The position numbers and the translations under genes were made by a program. From Methanobacteriota archaeon (GTDB lineage Archaea > Halobacteriota > Methanomicrobia > Methanomicrobiales > Methanoculleaceae), in contig JAENYE010000002.1 in the NCBI GenBank assembly GCA_016841955.1, positions 432,967-496,966 of the forward strand: a stretch of 64,000 nt of DNA. The letters are read 5' to 3'. Shown in pieces: positions 18,521 to 27,107 of the stretch. Below the pieces are notes generated by a model. That model saw nothing but the letters and a program-made list of their open reading frames with translations, was not told the origin of the DNA and did not search any database. The first letter of the stretch is position 1. Each line of letters opens with the position of its first letter.

Positions 18521-19481
18521 ATTCCGCCGCTCTGGCAAGGCAGCGGTAGTGGCGGTTCCTTTTTACGAGCCAGAAGAGCAGGCGGTCGAGGAGGCTGAAC
18601 GGAAACGTGCCACCGGCCGCGTGGGGGTGGCCGCCGCCGGAAAACTCCCGGGCGATGAGGTGGCTGATCGGGGGAACGGACCGGATGGAGATACGGCCGT
18701 TGGAGGAGACGACCACCTCGATATCGGTGTCGAGTTCGTCGCGGATGGCGTGGGCGGTCTCGCTCGGGTAGCCGTAGAGGGGGGCGAACGCGATCCGGTA
18801 ACGACCGTCGGCGATGACGGTGGTGTGCCGGAGGCTCTTTTCGATGTCCCGCTCCATCTCCCGGACGATTCCCGCGTACTCGCTCTCGACCTTCGCGTCG
18901 ACGATGGTGCCGCGGACGAGGTTGTCGCGGACGTACTCCCGGCAGCCCTTCCGCATCACCACCTGGCCGAGCATCTTCGACCGGGGGTCCCGGTGCTTCC
19001 AGAGGTCGTAGTCGCAGACGACCCGCGCGATCTCCTCCGCCACCGGATCATCGGCGGCGAGGTCGCGTACGACGATCCCGGTCGCGCAGGTGCCGACGTC
19101 GACGTGGAGGAGGCTCGTCTTCTTCTCGACGGCCCGGATCTCCTCGTCTTTCCAGCGGTGGTGGTCGCGCCACTCGATCCGCCACCCGTTCGACCGCGCT
19201 TTGGCGAGCCGCTGCTCGACGCCCTGCTGGTAGCCGATATCCGATATGCTGAGGAGGTTGCCCCGCCCCGGAGAGCCGGCCACGGCGTCGAAGAGCGAGA
19301 GGAACTTGCCGACCGAAGCCCAGATGGTGAAGACGTCCCCGTACTTCCTCCGGTGAATAGCATCGCTCCCGACGGCGTCGAGGTCGTTGTGCGTGAGGTG
19401 CACGACGGTCTCCGTCCTCCCGGAGAGCGCCTGCGCGAGGTTCGTGCCCCGGGTATCCGGCTTCTGATTGCTTCGGCCCAT
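18507..19481 (-). CDS. DHH family phosphoesterase
   Basis: 324 residues. Motif I THNDLDAVGSDA (residues 30-41), the name-giving DHH in WRDHHRWKDEE, and C-terminal DHHA1 glycine motif EFSGGGHPHAAGG. These are the metal-binding and substrate-binding signatures of DHH phosphoesterases, which cleave nanoRNA or dinucleotides such as pAp and c-di-AMP products; the substrate here is unknown. A TATA-like GTTTATCA and a 12-bp palindrome precede the start. The 3' end overlaps the convergent gene at 17735. Confidence 0.88.
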   Translation of the reverse strand: MGRSNQKPDTRGTNLAQALSGRTETVVHLTHNDLDAVGSDAIHRRKYGDVFTIWASVGKFLSLFDAVAGSPGRGNLLSISDIGYQQGVEQRLAKARSNGWRIEWRDHHRWKDEEIRAVEKKTSLLHVDVGTCATGIVVRDLAADDPVAEEIARVVCDYDLWKHRDPRSKMLGQVVMRKGCREYVRDNLVRGTIVDAKVESEYAGIVREMERDIEKSLRHTTVIADGRYRIAFAPLYGYPSETAHAIRDELDTDIEVVVSSNGRISIRSVPPISHLIAREFSGGGHPHAAGGTFPFSLLDRLLFWLVKRNRHYRCLARAAESIAQ

Positions 19482-19489
19482 TGTTCCTT

Positions 19490-19501
19490 TACATCGATGT
19501 A
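19490..19501. promoter_or_regulatory. Perfect palindrome upstream of the DHH gene
   Basis: TACATCGATGTA is a perfect 12-bp palindrome between the TATA-like element (about 19509-19516) and the start codon (19481), overlapping the expected transcript start. Operator function is inferred from position only. Confidence 0.35.
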
Positions 19502-19621
19502 CAACGTGATAAACAGGCGCTTCGGGGTCCGCTGCAGTCCCGCTCCTGCCCGGTGCAGGAGACTGCCCGTCCGGTGAGGACAGAATTTATTAGGGACGAC
19601 CGACAACACTGTAAGGCAGAA

Positions 19622-19695
19622 GCCCCTGTAGCTCAGACTGGGAGAGCGCCAGACTGAAGATCTGGTTGTCCCCGGTTCAAATCCGGGCGGGGGCA
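19622..19695 (+). tRNA. tRNA-Phe (GAA)
   Basis: 74-nt cloverleaf. Acceptor GCCCCTG pairs with CGGGGGC, discriminator A. Anticodon stem CCAGA/TCTGG encloses loop CTGAAGA with anticodon GAA at 19656-19658. T-arm CCCGG-TTCAAAT-CCGGG. No intron, no encoded CCA. A TATA-like ATTTATTA (about 19586-19593) lies upstream. Confidence 0.96.
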
Positions 19696-19829
19696 CTTCG
19701 AGCAACTTTTCTGATGCCTTTGCTTCTGTTCGTGATCCTGAAGTACCGCCCTTCCGATGCTCCGGTTCGCACGAATGACGGATGGGATAGAAAAAGGTTG
19801 GACAGGGTCTTTCGGGCGGCAGATGACCG

Positions 19830-20267
19830 TTACGCCAGGGTGTAACCGGATTGCTCCCCTTTGGCACGCTGGAAGCGTTCTGCTATCTCGAACCGTTCCG
19901 ATCTATCAAGGAACGATTCGGCCGCCTTGAGCAGCCGCTCTTCGCTATCGATATGGAATCGCACCTGCCGTTGCAGATCCTGGATGGCAGGCACCCATTC
20001 TGTTCCGGTAATCTCGATCTGGTCCAGTCGATCCAGGCCGATCCTGATTGAGTTGTGTTCGGCGAGGGAATCTTCAATGCGTTCATACATTTCTGACCTC
20101 ATTCGCTCGTATATCGTCATTTCCTCACCGTACATATGCGAGTACAAGAATCGTCTGGCAACGCTGTAGGTCTCGGAACTTGCGCGATCATGCACTTCCA
20201 GATCGTCCAGCATCTTCAGGATCTGCTCGTGATCCTGCCTGATCATCTCGATAATATCCTGGTCCAC
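19830..20267 (-). CDS. Hemerythrin-like HHE domain protein
   Basis: About 145 residues, four-helix bundle with candidate di-iron ligands in RQDHEQIL, YSHMYGEEMTIYE, LAEHNSIRI and RFHIDSEERLL. Hemerythrin-like proteins bind oxygen, store iron or sense redox state. The GTG at 20267 has GGAG 5 nt upstream; an in-frame GTG at 20297 lies upstream of the probable transcript start. It stands alone between tRNA-Phe and a divergent small ORF. Confidence 0.85.
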   Translation of the reverse strand: MDQDIIEMIRQDHEQILKMLDDLEVHDRASSETYSVARRFLYSHMYGEEMTIYERMRSEMYERIEDSLAEHNSIRIGLDRLDQIEITGTEWVPAIQDLQRQVRFHIDSEERLLKAAESFLDRSERFEIAERFQRAKGEQSGYTLA

Positions 20268-20348
20268 GTATACTCCCCCGGGTGCCGTCCCTGACACATC
20301 GGTCAGAATAGATAACAGTATCGCCTGAAGAGAGCCGGGCAGGATCTC

Positions 20349-20546
20349 ATGAGGTTAAAACTCCATCACTCCCCGCCCATCAACCTCACCGTCACCGCCC
20401 CCGGGGCGGACGGGATGGCGCTCGTGCGCACCCATCTTGCACCGCTCATCACCGATGCAGAGGCAGCCGACCGGCTGCTCGCGGCGCTCCGGGCCCGGGC
20501 AGCACTTTTCGGGCCGGAATGCCGGATCACTTCCGTCCGTCGTTAA
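20349..20546 (+). CDS. Possible small protein (65 aa)
   Basis: Starts MRLKLHHSPPINLTVTAPG and ends in a basic tail (ITSVRR). AGGATC 3 nt before the ATG could be a ribosome site. No family recognised. It fills the gap between a divergent hemerythrin-like gene and a convergent ferritin-like gene. Real expression is uncertain. Confidence 0.45.
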   Translation: MRLKLHHSPPINLTVTAPGADGMALVRTHLAPLITDAEAADRLLAALRARAALFGPECRITSVRR

Positions 20547-20558
20547 AAAAGAGAATAT

Positions 20559-21803
20559 TCACCGGGCAGGCACCGCTGCCATGCCCTTCTCCACCCGGCG
20601 GGCCATCTCCTGCTTGACCCTCCGGATGTTCTCCACCTGGTCGCGCTCTGCAAGGTTCGGACCCGCTTTGCCGACGACCTCCTCGCTCGGGGCGCCCTTT
20701 GCGTTCATGACGCGCAGGTAGCCGAAACTCGCCCAGTCGTCCGGGAGGTCGCGCACCCGCACGAACTCCATGTTGCTCGGCGCAAGATCGAGCTGGCTGT
20801 CGATGACGCTGTTGACATAGTCCTTGTTCGACTCAAAGACGATCAGTGGCTCGATGACGTCGGCCTTCATGATATCCCGGATCTCGCGGCCCTCGATCTT
20901 CTTGATGAGCCTTGCACACTCGGAAAAGTGCGTGACCTCCATCTTCGTGAACATCTCCCAGATCCCCCGGAGCCTCGGGTCGCTCTCGGTCTGTGCGCAG
21001 GAGTAGTAGTTGTAGGCCTCGTTGAGTTGCAGCAGCGCCATCTTCTCGAGCATCGTCTCTTTCGGATCGCCGAGCAGCCCGTACTGGGTCACGTGCTGCT
21101 CCTCGATCTCCGCGATCTCCGCGTAGAGCTGCCGCGCGATCTCATCGGGGTATGTGGCCCCGTGCGACCGGTAGAAGAGCATCGTCTGCTGCTCCGCCGA
21201 GACGATCGTGTTGTAGTTCATCTTCGTCTTGATGTCGGCCGAGTCCTTGGCGTAGTGCTTTCGCATCGAGTCGTCGGGGTGGCGGTGCTCGATGCTCGTC
21301 GGCCGGGCCGGCTTGACCTCGGTCTTGCCCTGGACGATCACCTCTGGGTCGCCGCCCTCGATGTAGTCGTAGAGGCAACTGTAGCGGTAGAGGTGGTCGA
21401 AGTCCTCAAGCAGGGCAAAGTCCAGCGTCTGCTTCACGTAGGGGTCCGGTTCGTTCTTCGCCAGGTTCGCGGTGAGGTCGACCGCCACCTGCTCGAAGCC
21501 GAGGGTGGTCTCGATGACCGACTGGTCCGCCGGGTTGAGCCAGTTGACCGCCACCTGCTGCTGGGAGTCGATCCGCCGCATCAGGGCCATCGCCCGCTTC
21601 ACCTCGGGGTCCGGGTGCATCCGCTCGATCGCGTGCGACATGAGGACGGCATTGTTCTCGATGCCGTTCATGAGGATGATCCGCGTCCGGGTGTAGGCGT
21701 CCACTGCCTTCTTGTCGTACGGGGCCGGGACCATATCCTTCCAGTTCATGGGCTGCTCTTCGATCGGCATGCCCCCCATATCAAAGGGTTTGAATTGAGC
21801 CAT
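20559..21803 (-). CDS. Ferritin-like di-iron domain protein (function unknown)
   Basis: 414 residues from the ATG at 21803, which has GGAGGA (21811-21816) 7 nt upstream; longer in-frame starts lack this. It begins MAQFKPFDMGGMPIEEQPMN. The helical core carries ExxH-type motifs in IAEIEEQHVTQYGLLG and KMEVTHFSECARL and a related acidic/His pattern in the first half (LLEDFDHLYRYS), consistent with a ferritin-like di-iron carboxylate bundle, possibly duplicated. No signal peptide. The reaction is unknown. Its nearness to a hemerythrin-like gene hints at iron/oxygen handling, but the genes are not in one operon. Confidence 0.8.
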   Translation of the reverse strand: MAQFKPFDMGGMPIEEQPMNWKDMVPAPYDKKAVDAYTRTRIILMNGIENNAVLMSHAIERMHPDPEVKRAMALMRRIDSQQQVAVNWLNPADQSVIETTLGFEQVAVDLTANLAKNEPDPYVKQTLDFALLEDFDHLYRYSCLYDYIEGGDPEVIVQGKTEVKPARPTSIEHRHPDDSMRKHYAKDSADIKTKMNYNTIVSAEQQTMLFYRSHGATYPDEIARQLYAEIAEIEEQHVTQYGLLGDPKETMLEKMALLQLNEAYNYYSCAQTESDPRLRGIWEMFTKMEVTHFSECARLIKKIEGREIRDIMKADVIEPLIVFESNKDYVNSVIDSQLDLAPSNMEFVRVRDLPDDWASFGYLRVMNAKGAPSEEVVGKAGPNLAERDQVENIRRVKQEMARRVEKGMAAVPAR

Positions 21804-21810
21804 CTCATCT

Positions 21811-21816
21811 TCCTCC
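21811..21816 (-). promoter_or_regulatory. Shine-Dalgarno site fixing the ferritin-like start
   Basis: GGAGGA on the minus strand, 7 nt before the ATG at 21803; decides against the longer in-frame ORF. Confidence 0.7.
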
Positions 21817-21967
21817 ATAACTCCCGCCGAGTCCGTCGGCACGGGTATCTCCGGCAGTACGGCGGCACAGGCAGTGAGCCTTGCGGTCACCCCGCACACC
21901 GGAAAACCCGGGGGTCTCTCACCATACCGGTCACCCCACAAAAACCTGACGGCCAGCAGGAGGGGTC

Positions 21968-22141
21968 ATGAAGAACGCCTTTCCAGGCCGCCAAGGCAAT
22001 AAAGACGACGACAACGGGCAGATTTCCCGGCCCGGCACCGCCCGGGGCATCCAGGAGACCACAACGTATACACCACCGGAGATGCGGCTGCGGAAGGAGA
22101 GCGGGCGCGGACGCGCCCGTCTCCCTGGTACGAAGGGTTAA
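21968..22141 (+). CDS. Candidate small protein (57 aa) with strong ribosome-binding site
   Basis: ATG at 21968 is preceded by GGAGGGGTC. The frame gives a short hydrophilic protein beginning MKNAFPGRQGNKDDDNG and ending RLPGTKG, rich in Gly, Arg and Asp, with a TAA stop. No family is recognised. It lies in the 413-bp gap between the ferritin-like gene and hsp20; the rest of the gap (21804-21967) shows no gene. It may be real or fortuitous. Confidence 0.35.
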   Translation: MKNAFPGRQGNKDDDNGQISRPGTARGIQETTTYTPPEMRLRKESGRGRARLPGTKG

Positions 22142-22216
22142 GTATGCCGGCTCGAGAGGGATCGGCGGATGGCGAGCAGTCATCCAATGGCCACCAGACT
22201 GCAGGAGGCAAGGACC

Positions 22217-22711
22217 ATGACAGGGAGCGAAGACGATTCCCACGGCTCCGGGCGGCGGGACGTGGATGAGGGAGCGGACAATCGGGAGTCAGGGTTCGAA
22301 AGGACAACCCGGAACAGGGATCCCGGCAGGCTGCCGGCGGTCTCCCGCGGGGGCAGCCGCGACTTCCCCGGCCTCTCCGCGGACTTCCGGGTAGATATCC
22401 TCGACCACGGAGACGAGGTGATCGTTGTTGCGGAACTGCCCGGTGCGGAGGAAGGCGCGATCCGGATCAGCCTGCTCAACCCGCAGACCCTGCGGATAAC
22501 GGCAAGGCGTGCCGGGCCGGTCGAGGAGAGGCCGGGAGCCTACTACATCCACGAGCGCGGGAACGCCATCCTGAGCCGGCTGATACGCTTGCCCGCGAGC
22601 GTAAGGGTAGAGGGCGCCGGGACCAGTTTTAAGAACGGCGTCCTCGAATTACGCTTAAAGAAGGTGCAGACGCAGTCCGGACCCGGGGGGAAGGAGATCC
22701 CCATCGGGTGA
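22217..22711 (+). CDS. hsp20: Small heat shock protein, Hsp20/alpha-crystallin
   Basis: ATP-independent chaperone, 164 residues from the ATG at 22217, set by AGGAGG (22203-22208) with an 8-nt spacer. An in-frame ATG at 22169 lies about 29 nt from a TATA-like GTTAAGTA and could be a leaderless alternative. The acidic, disordered N-terminal arm is followed by the alpha-crystallin domain (DFRVDILDHGDEVIVVAELP, then SFKNGVLELRLKK) and a C-terminal IPI anchor (KEIPIG). Confidence 0.92.
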   Translation: MTGSEDDSHGSGRRDVDEGADNRESGFERTTRNRDPGRLPAVSRGGSRDFPGLSADFRVDILDHGDEVIVVAELPGAEEGAIRISLLNPQTLRITARRAGPVEERPGAYYIHERGNAILSRLIRLPASVRVEGAGTSFKNGVLELRLKKVQTQSGPGGKEIPIG

Positions 22712-22717
22712 CGGGGG

Positions 22718-23170
22718 TTAACGCGGCCTCCCGCCCAGCCACCGCTGGCGGCCGAGGCCGACGCCTCCACCATACGTCGAGGTCACGTACCCCGTCGGCA
22801 CGGTCCCGCGCCCGACGGCCCGCACGGTATCGGCCGCTAGGTTCAGGAACTGCTTTACGGCATCCCGAACAGGCATACGCTGAAGACGGTACGTGCTGAT
22901 GCCGGCCGACGAGAACACCTGGACCGCTTCCGGCCCGAACTCGCCCGCGATGACGGCGTCCACGCCCCGGCCGGCGAGATCGCGTGCAGATTCGGCAGCG
23001 GCAGTCCCGAGCACGCAAAACGTCGGGTTCACGACGATCTCTATCGAGAGGAACTCCTGGTCCTCCGCATCGACCAGGGTGAACGAGGGCGACGCCCCAA
23101 ACACCGGCGAGACGGTATCGTCAAGCCCCCCGGCTCCCATACCGGCAACTGCGATTTTCATGTATCCCAC
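22718..23170 (-). CDS. NifX/NifB-C-like dinitrogenase cofactor-family protein
   Basis: About 150 residues (GTG 23170; ATG 23161 alternative) with the Nitro_FeMo-Co fold: MKIAVAGMGAGGLDDTVSPV at the start, then FVLGTA-like ESARDLAGRGVDAVIAGEFG. In nitrogen fixers this domain carries FeMo-cofactor precursors, but many methanogen copies are orphans of unknown role. No nif genes are in the window. The C-terminus is a Gly/Arg-rich tail. It is convergent with hsp20. Confidence 0.82.
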   Translation of the reverse strand: MGYMKIAVAGMGAGGLDDTVSPVFGASPSFTLVDAEDQEFLSIEIVVNPTFCVLGTAAAESARDLAGRGVDAVIAGEFGPEAVQVFSSAGISTYRLQRMPVRDAVKQFLNLAADTVRAVGRGTVPTGYVTSTYGGGVGLGRQRWLGGRPR

Positions 23171-23225
23171 CGACCCACCTCAACGTCAAGGTATATAACA
23201 GGCAGGACAGAGGGTGGGTGCTCGA

Positions 23226-24551
23226 TCAGTACCGGGCCGCGCACCCGGCCATCCGGGTCGTCACCACCTGCGGGTGGTAGCAGATGACGCTGTCCCGGGC
23301 GGTGATCCTGCCGTTGGTCACCTGGTCGATGACGGTGAGATGGTCCTGCACGCCCCGGGAAAGAAGATAATACTCACGCACGAACTCCTTGCCCCGTGCT
23401 CCCATCTCCTCGGCTTTCTCCGGGTGCCGGAGGAGATGGAGGATCCGGTCGGCGGTTTCCTGGACCGTCGAGACCAGGTAGCCGTTCCAGCCGTCGCGGA
23501 TCTGGAGCGGTATACCGCCGACGTGTCCGGCGACTACGGGTTTTCCTTTCCAGAGCCCTTCGGTCACGGTCAGCCCGAACCCCTCTTTTATGGACTTCTG
23601 GACGATCACGTCCGACGCCCGCTGGAGTGCGTTGATCTCCCGGTGGCTGTCCGGCGGGAGGTCGAGGACATGGATATCGGGATCGTCCTCGGCCGTATCG
23701 CGGACCTCGCGCAGGACGATGAAGCACTCCGGGTCGTCACACGCCCGCCCCCCGACGAGGACGAGCTGGCAGGGGATCTTCTTGCGGACCCTCTTGAACG
23801 CCTGGATGACGCCGACCGGGTCCTTGAAGACGTCGTACCGGGAGACCTGGGTGACGATCGGCTTTTCCGGGTCGACACCGTACTTCTCTATGGTAGCGTC
23901 GATCTCGGCCCGGGGGATGTCGCGGTTCTTCTCGGATAAGGGGTCGATGAACGGGGGGATGATGAAACTCGGCACGTTCCAGAGGGGAAGGTACTGGAAA
24001 CTGGAGAATATGCTTGCGTTATACTTCTCGACCAGCCGCCGCAGAATGTTGCCGATGCTTCCCACGGTCGTGGTCGGGACCGTCTCCAGCTGGACGTGAC
24101 ACCGCCAGAGCAGCCTCTTCCGATCGAGTTCCCGGGCCGTCAGGAACTCGACGAGACCGAGCGGCTGGGGGTCGTGGATGGTCACAACATCGGCATCGTC
24201 CTCAATCAGCCCTTCGTTCTGCCGCTGTGCCTCCCAGTAAGTCTCGATCATCGACGGCGAGAACCCGTCCCGGCCCTGGAGGAAGTTGTGGAGCGTCTTC
24301 GTGACGTCGAAGAACGCCGGTTCGGCCTCCATGACACTCCAGGTCGTCTCGAGACCGAGCGCGTTGAGGAACGGGACGTATGACATCAGGATCTCCGCGA
24401 CGCCACCCCCGTAGCGGGTCGAGTTTATCTCCTGCACCCTGACGCCCTCAAGACGCCCGGCAAGTTCCTCGATCACCGAAAATCGCGCTCGGCCCGCGAT
24501 CCGCTGGTATTCCTTGAGGGAGGGGTACCCGGGGAGATCCGTAACGATCAT
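23226..24551 (-). CDS. treT: Trehalose glycosyltransferring synthase-like GT4 enzyme (TreT)
   Basis: 441 residues. The N-terminus VQEINSTRYGGGVAEILMSY and middle VTIHDPQPLGLVEF match TreT/trehalose synthase proteins, which make trehalose from NDP-glucose and glucose. The C-terminal GT-B half holds QKSIKEGFGLTVTEGLWKGK with the E-x7-E-type sugar-nucleotide motif. A TATA-like ATTTTATC sits about 37 nt before the ATG. Trehalose would serve as compatible solute. The exact donor/acceptor is inferred. Confidence 0.88.
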   Translation of the reverse strand: MIVTDLPGYPSLKEYQRIAGRARFSVIEELAGRLEGVRVQEINSTRYGGGVAEILMSYVPFLNALGLETTWSVMEAEPAFFDVTKTLHNFLQGRDGFSPSMIETYWEAQRQNEGLIEDDADVVTIHDPQPLGLVEFLTARELDRKRLLWRCHVQLETVPTTTVGSIGNILRRLVEKYNASIFSSFQYLPLWNVPSFIIPPFIDPLSEKNRDIPRAEIDATIEKYGVDPEKPIVTQVSRYDVFKDPVGVIQAFKRVRKKIPCQLVLVGGRACDDPECFIVLREVRDTAEDDPDIHVLDLPPDSHREINALQRASDVIVQKSIKEGFGLTVTEGLWKGKPVVAGHVGGIPLQIRDGWNGYLVSTVQETADRILHLLRHPEKAEEMGARGKEFVREYYLLSRGVQDHLTVIDQVTNGRITARDSVICYHPQVVTTRMAGCAARY

Positions 24552-24658
24552 GAGAGCAACACTATCCGGTAATACACATCCGGCCGATAAAATGCCTTTC
24601 GGTAAGGTGCAGGCTGTCGCGGCAACAGGATGCCGGCCGGAGCATATCCTGAAAGAGG

Positions 24659-25084
24659 TTACCCGCTTCGGATCTGCGGGGTATGGTGGGCGTCGTCGTC
24701 TGTGCGAGAAGAGGCGCCCCGGGGGAGGGCTCTCTCCAGCGCAGTCTTCAACTCGGCGAGCGAGATGGGCTTCTCCAGAACACCGACGATGTCATCCGCA
24801 TACCTCGAATACTCCTCGGGCCAGACATGCTTTGCGGTAAAGAGCAGGACCGGGATATCCTTGAACTCGTCATTCCGCTTCAGTTCCTCCAGGAACTGCC
24901 ACCCGTCTATGGGGGACATCATCACGTCGAGTATGATGAGTGCGGGTTTCTCTTTCTTGATCGCACGCAGAGCATCCCACCCGTTGTGAACCAGAAGCGG
25001 TTCACGGTTGATCTTTTTGAGCAGCAGCTCCATTACTTCCAGCGTCGGCAGGTCGTCATCAACGACCATAATCTTGTTTCCCAA
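24659..25084 (-). CDS. Single-domain response regulator
   Basis: 141 residues: a receiver domain only. Acidic pocket in MVVDDDLPTLE, phosphoacceptor Asp in LIILDVMMSPIDGWQFL, Thr in VLLFTAKHVW and Lys in VLEKPIS. A 20-residue polar tail follows with no output domain. It starts 3 nt after the stop of the kinase gene, so the two form a two-component pair. Confidence 0.93.
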   Translation of the reverse strand: MGNKIMVVDDDLPTLEVMELLLKKINREPLLVHNGWDALRAIKKEKPALIILDVMMSPIDGWQFLEELKRNDEFKDIPVLLFTAKHVWPEEYSRYADDIVGVLEKPISLAELKTALERALPRGASSRTDDDAHHTPQIRSG

Positions 25085-25087
25085 AAC

Positions 25088-26887
25088 TCATACCTCCCTT
25101 GGTATCCGGATGGTGAAGGTGCTCCCCTCGCCCACTGCACTCGTCACCGTTATTTCTCCTCCATGCAGCAGGACATACTTGTTTGCAATCGAGAGCCCCA
25201 GGCCGGTTCTGCCACCTTTACGGTTCTGTTTCTCGGTTTCCCCGATGTAGAACGGCCTGAAGATCGATCCGGTAATATCCTCTGGGATACCGATGCCATT
25301 ATCGCACACCATAATATAATGATTTTCATTTGATCCCGCATAGCGGATCCATACTTTTTCTGGTGGTTCATTATACTTAACCGCATTTGATACCAGACAC
25401 TCCACCGCCAGGTAAAGTCGATCGGGATCTCCCCAGATACGGACCGTATCAGGTATTTCATTATAAATCTGAGCCTCTCGATCGTATCCGCCGCCGGATA
25501 CGACAGAGTCGACGAGCTGGCGGAGGGGCACGTCCTGAACGGTCAGGTCGACGCAGTCCATCGTAAGCAGACTCAACTCGACCACCCTCTCTACCACCCC
25601 CTGCTCCTGCCCGGCGCACTCAAGGCAGGTCCTGAGGAGCTTCTTCGTCTCCTCCGTGAGACCGTAATATGCGGGATCCTCGACGATTAGCTGGAGATAC
25701 CCGATGAGCGGCTGCAGCGGCGTGCGCAGTTCGTGGGACAGGGTGGTGACGAGCCCCTTCCACTGGTCAACCTCCCAGGACATCTGCCTGCAGGCAAGCC
25801 TCTGCCGCCGCATCTCGGTGGTGTCGCGCGCGGACCCTACGACCCCGATAAGAACACCGTCCGCCCCTGTATAGGGGGCGATTGTGATGGAGAGGGTGTG
25901 CCGGGCACCCGCTATCACCACGTCGAGGTTGTAACAGGCATTCTTCCGTTCCCGGACCACCTTACGGACCTGCTCCATGTGCTGCGCGGCAAGAACGCCG
26001 GGGAGGAGGGCATCCGCACCCCGTCCGATGATCTCGCCGGTGGAGATCCCGTGCTCGGAGGCACGCAGCCAGGAGAAGTGCAGGATGCGGCCTGTGGCAT
26101 CCTGCATGAAGAAGATATCGTTTGACTGCCGGATGAGTTCCATCAGGCGATCGTTCGACTGGACGAGATCTTCGTGCTCGTCCTGAAGCCTGCCGGTATC
26201 CACAACCGTGCACTCGAAGAGGTTCTCGATGACCAGAACACGACAGGAGAGAAGGACCATCCGGGCATCGCCGTTGCGTGTGCGGAAGGTCATTTCCGCA
26301 TTCCCGATGTAACCTTCCCGCTTCATCTCCTCGACGAACCAGGCCTTATCGCCCTCATCCGCCCAGAACTTTTCGGCGGGGATGCCGATGAGTTCCTGGG
26401 GCGCGTAACCGAGTATATCGGCGCACCGCCTGCTGACGCAGACCAGCCTGAGGGTTTCGGGGTCGCAGAGGAACTTTGCGTCGCGGGTATCCTCGGCGAC
26501 CTGCCTGCACCGGGAGGCAATCGGACTGGAGCCCTGCGAGAAGACGGTCGTGGCTCCGAAGACCCAGATGAAGATCATCGTTTGCAACCCCGTCGTCACC
26601 GGGTCTATGGTGAAGCCGAGGACCGACAGGTACGCCCGGACGAGTACAAACCCGCCGACCAGGAATGCGGTCACCCGGAGCCCCTGCCGGGGGAACCAGA
26701 AAGCGACAAGGAGTATGGGAATACAGTAGATGAGGGGGCAGACAATGTAAGCGTTGTAATCCGGTGCAGTAGCCGTCAACATGAGCGATACCGCTGAAAA
26801 TGACACTACCACGATCATTTTGACGATATCCGTCTCGGTAAAGAGGTCTTCCCGGAAATGGCTAAAGAGGTACCGGTTTAGGGACAT
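25088..26887 (-). CDS. Membrane PAS sensor histidine kinase
   Basis: 599 residues from the ATG at 26887. The start is set by TATATATA (26917-26924) 33 nt upstream; a longer in-frame ORF to 26965 would begin before the promoter. Domains: N-terminal membrane segments (about residues 25-110), a PAS domain (LVCVSRRCADILGYAPQELI), a second PAS (GRILHFSWLRASEHGISTGE), HisKA with phosphoacceptor in TLSHELRTPLQPLIGYLQL, and HATPase with N box ECLVSNAVKYNEP and G boxes CDNGIGIPED and GRTGLGLSIANKY. It pairs with the downstream receiver. Confidence 0.94.
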   Translation of the reverse strand: MSLNRYLFSHFREDLFTETDIVKMIVVVSFSAVSLMLTATAPDYNAYIVCPLIYCIPILLVAFWFPRQGLRVTAFLVGGFVLVRAYLSVLGFTIDPVTTGLQTMIFIWVFGATTVFSQGSSPIASRCRQVAEDTRDAKFLCDPETLRLVCVSRRCADILGYAPQELIGIPAEKFWADEGDKAWFVEEMKREGYIGNAEMTFRTRNGDARMVLLSCRVLVIENLFECTVVDTGRLQDEHEDLVQSNDRLMELIRQSNDIFFMQDATGRILHFSWLRASEHGISTGEIIGRGADALLPGVLAAQHMEQVRKVVRERKNACYNLDVVIAGARHTLSITIAPYTGADGVLIGVVGSARDTTEMRRQRLACRQMSWEVDQWKGLVTTLSHELRTPLQPLIGYLQLIVEDPAYYGLTEETKKLLRTCLECAGQEQGVVERVVELSLLTMDCVDLTVQDVPLRQLVDSVVSGGGYDREAQIYNEIPDTVRIWGDPDRLYLAVECLVSNAVKYNEPPEKVWIRYAGSNENHYIMVCDNGIGIPEDITGSIFRPFYIGETEKQNRKGGRTGLGLSIANKYVLLHGGEITVTSAVGEGSTFTIRIPREV

Positions 26888-26916
26888 GCGGGATACAGAG
26901 AATATCCCTGGAGATC

Positions 26917-26924
26917 TATATATA
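26917..26924 (-). promoter_or_regulatory. TATA box of the kinase-regulator operon
   Basis: TATATATA, centre about 33 nt before the ATG at 26887, implying a leader of only a few nucleotides. Confidence 0.6.
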
Positions 26925-27002
26925 CCATTCGAAATCCTGTGACGGGAAATACATAATATTTCCAAAAATGAAGTATAATTCTTTGAGTTTCGGGGATAGA
27001 TG

Positions 27003-27025
27003 CCGAAAATTTCCCCGGTTTTCGG
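27003..27025. other. Inverted repeat between kinase and riboflavin genes
   Basis: CCGAAAA (27003-27009) and TTTTCGG (27019-27025) form a perfect 7-bp inverted repeat with a 9-nt spacer, between two divergent promoters. A GC hairpin (GGGG...CCCC) follows near 27037-27058. Could be an operator or a terminator remnant. Confidence 0.35.
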
Positions 27026-27107
27026 AAAGGAGTGTGCGGGGTCCGCGGCAGGCCCCGTATCGCCCGGGAGGAGAGCATATATGAAGATCGTCGTGTAACC
27101 CTAGAAT

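Noticed and set aside
18510..19577. 355-codon plus-strand frame opposite the DHH gene
   Set aside because: Shadow of the DHH phosphoesterase; Asp/Val/Arg-rich composition.
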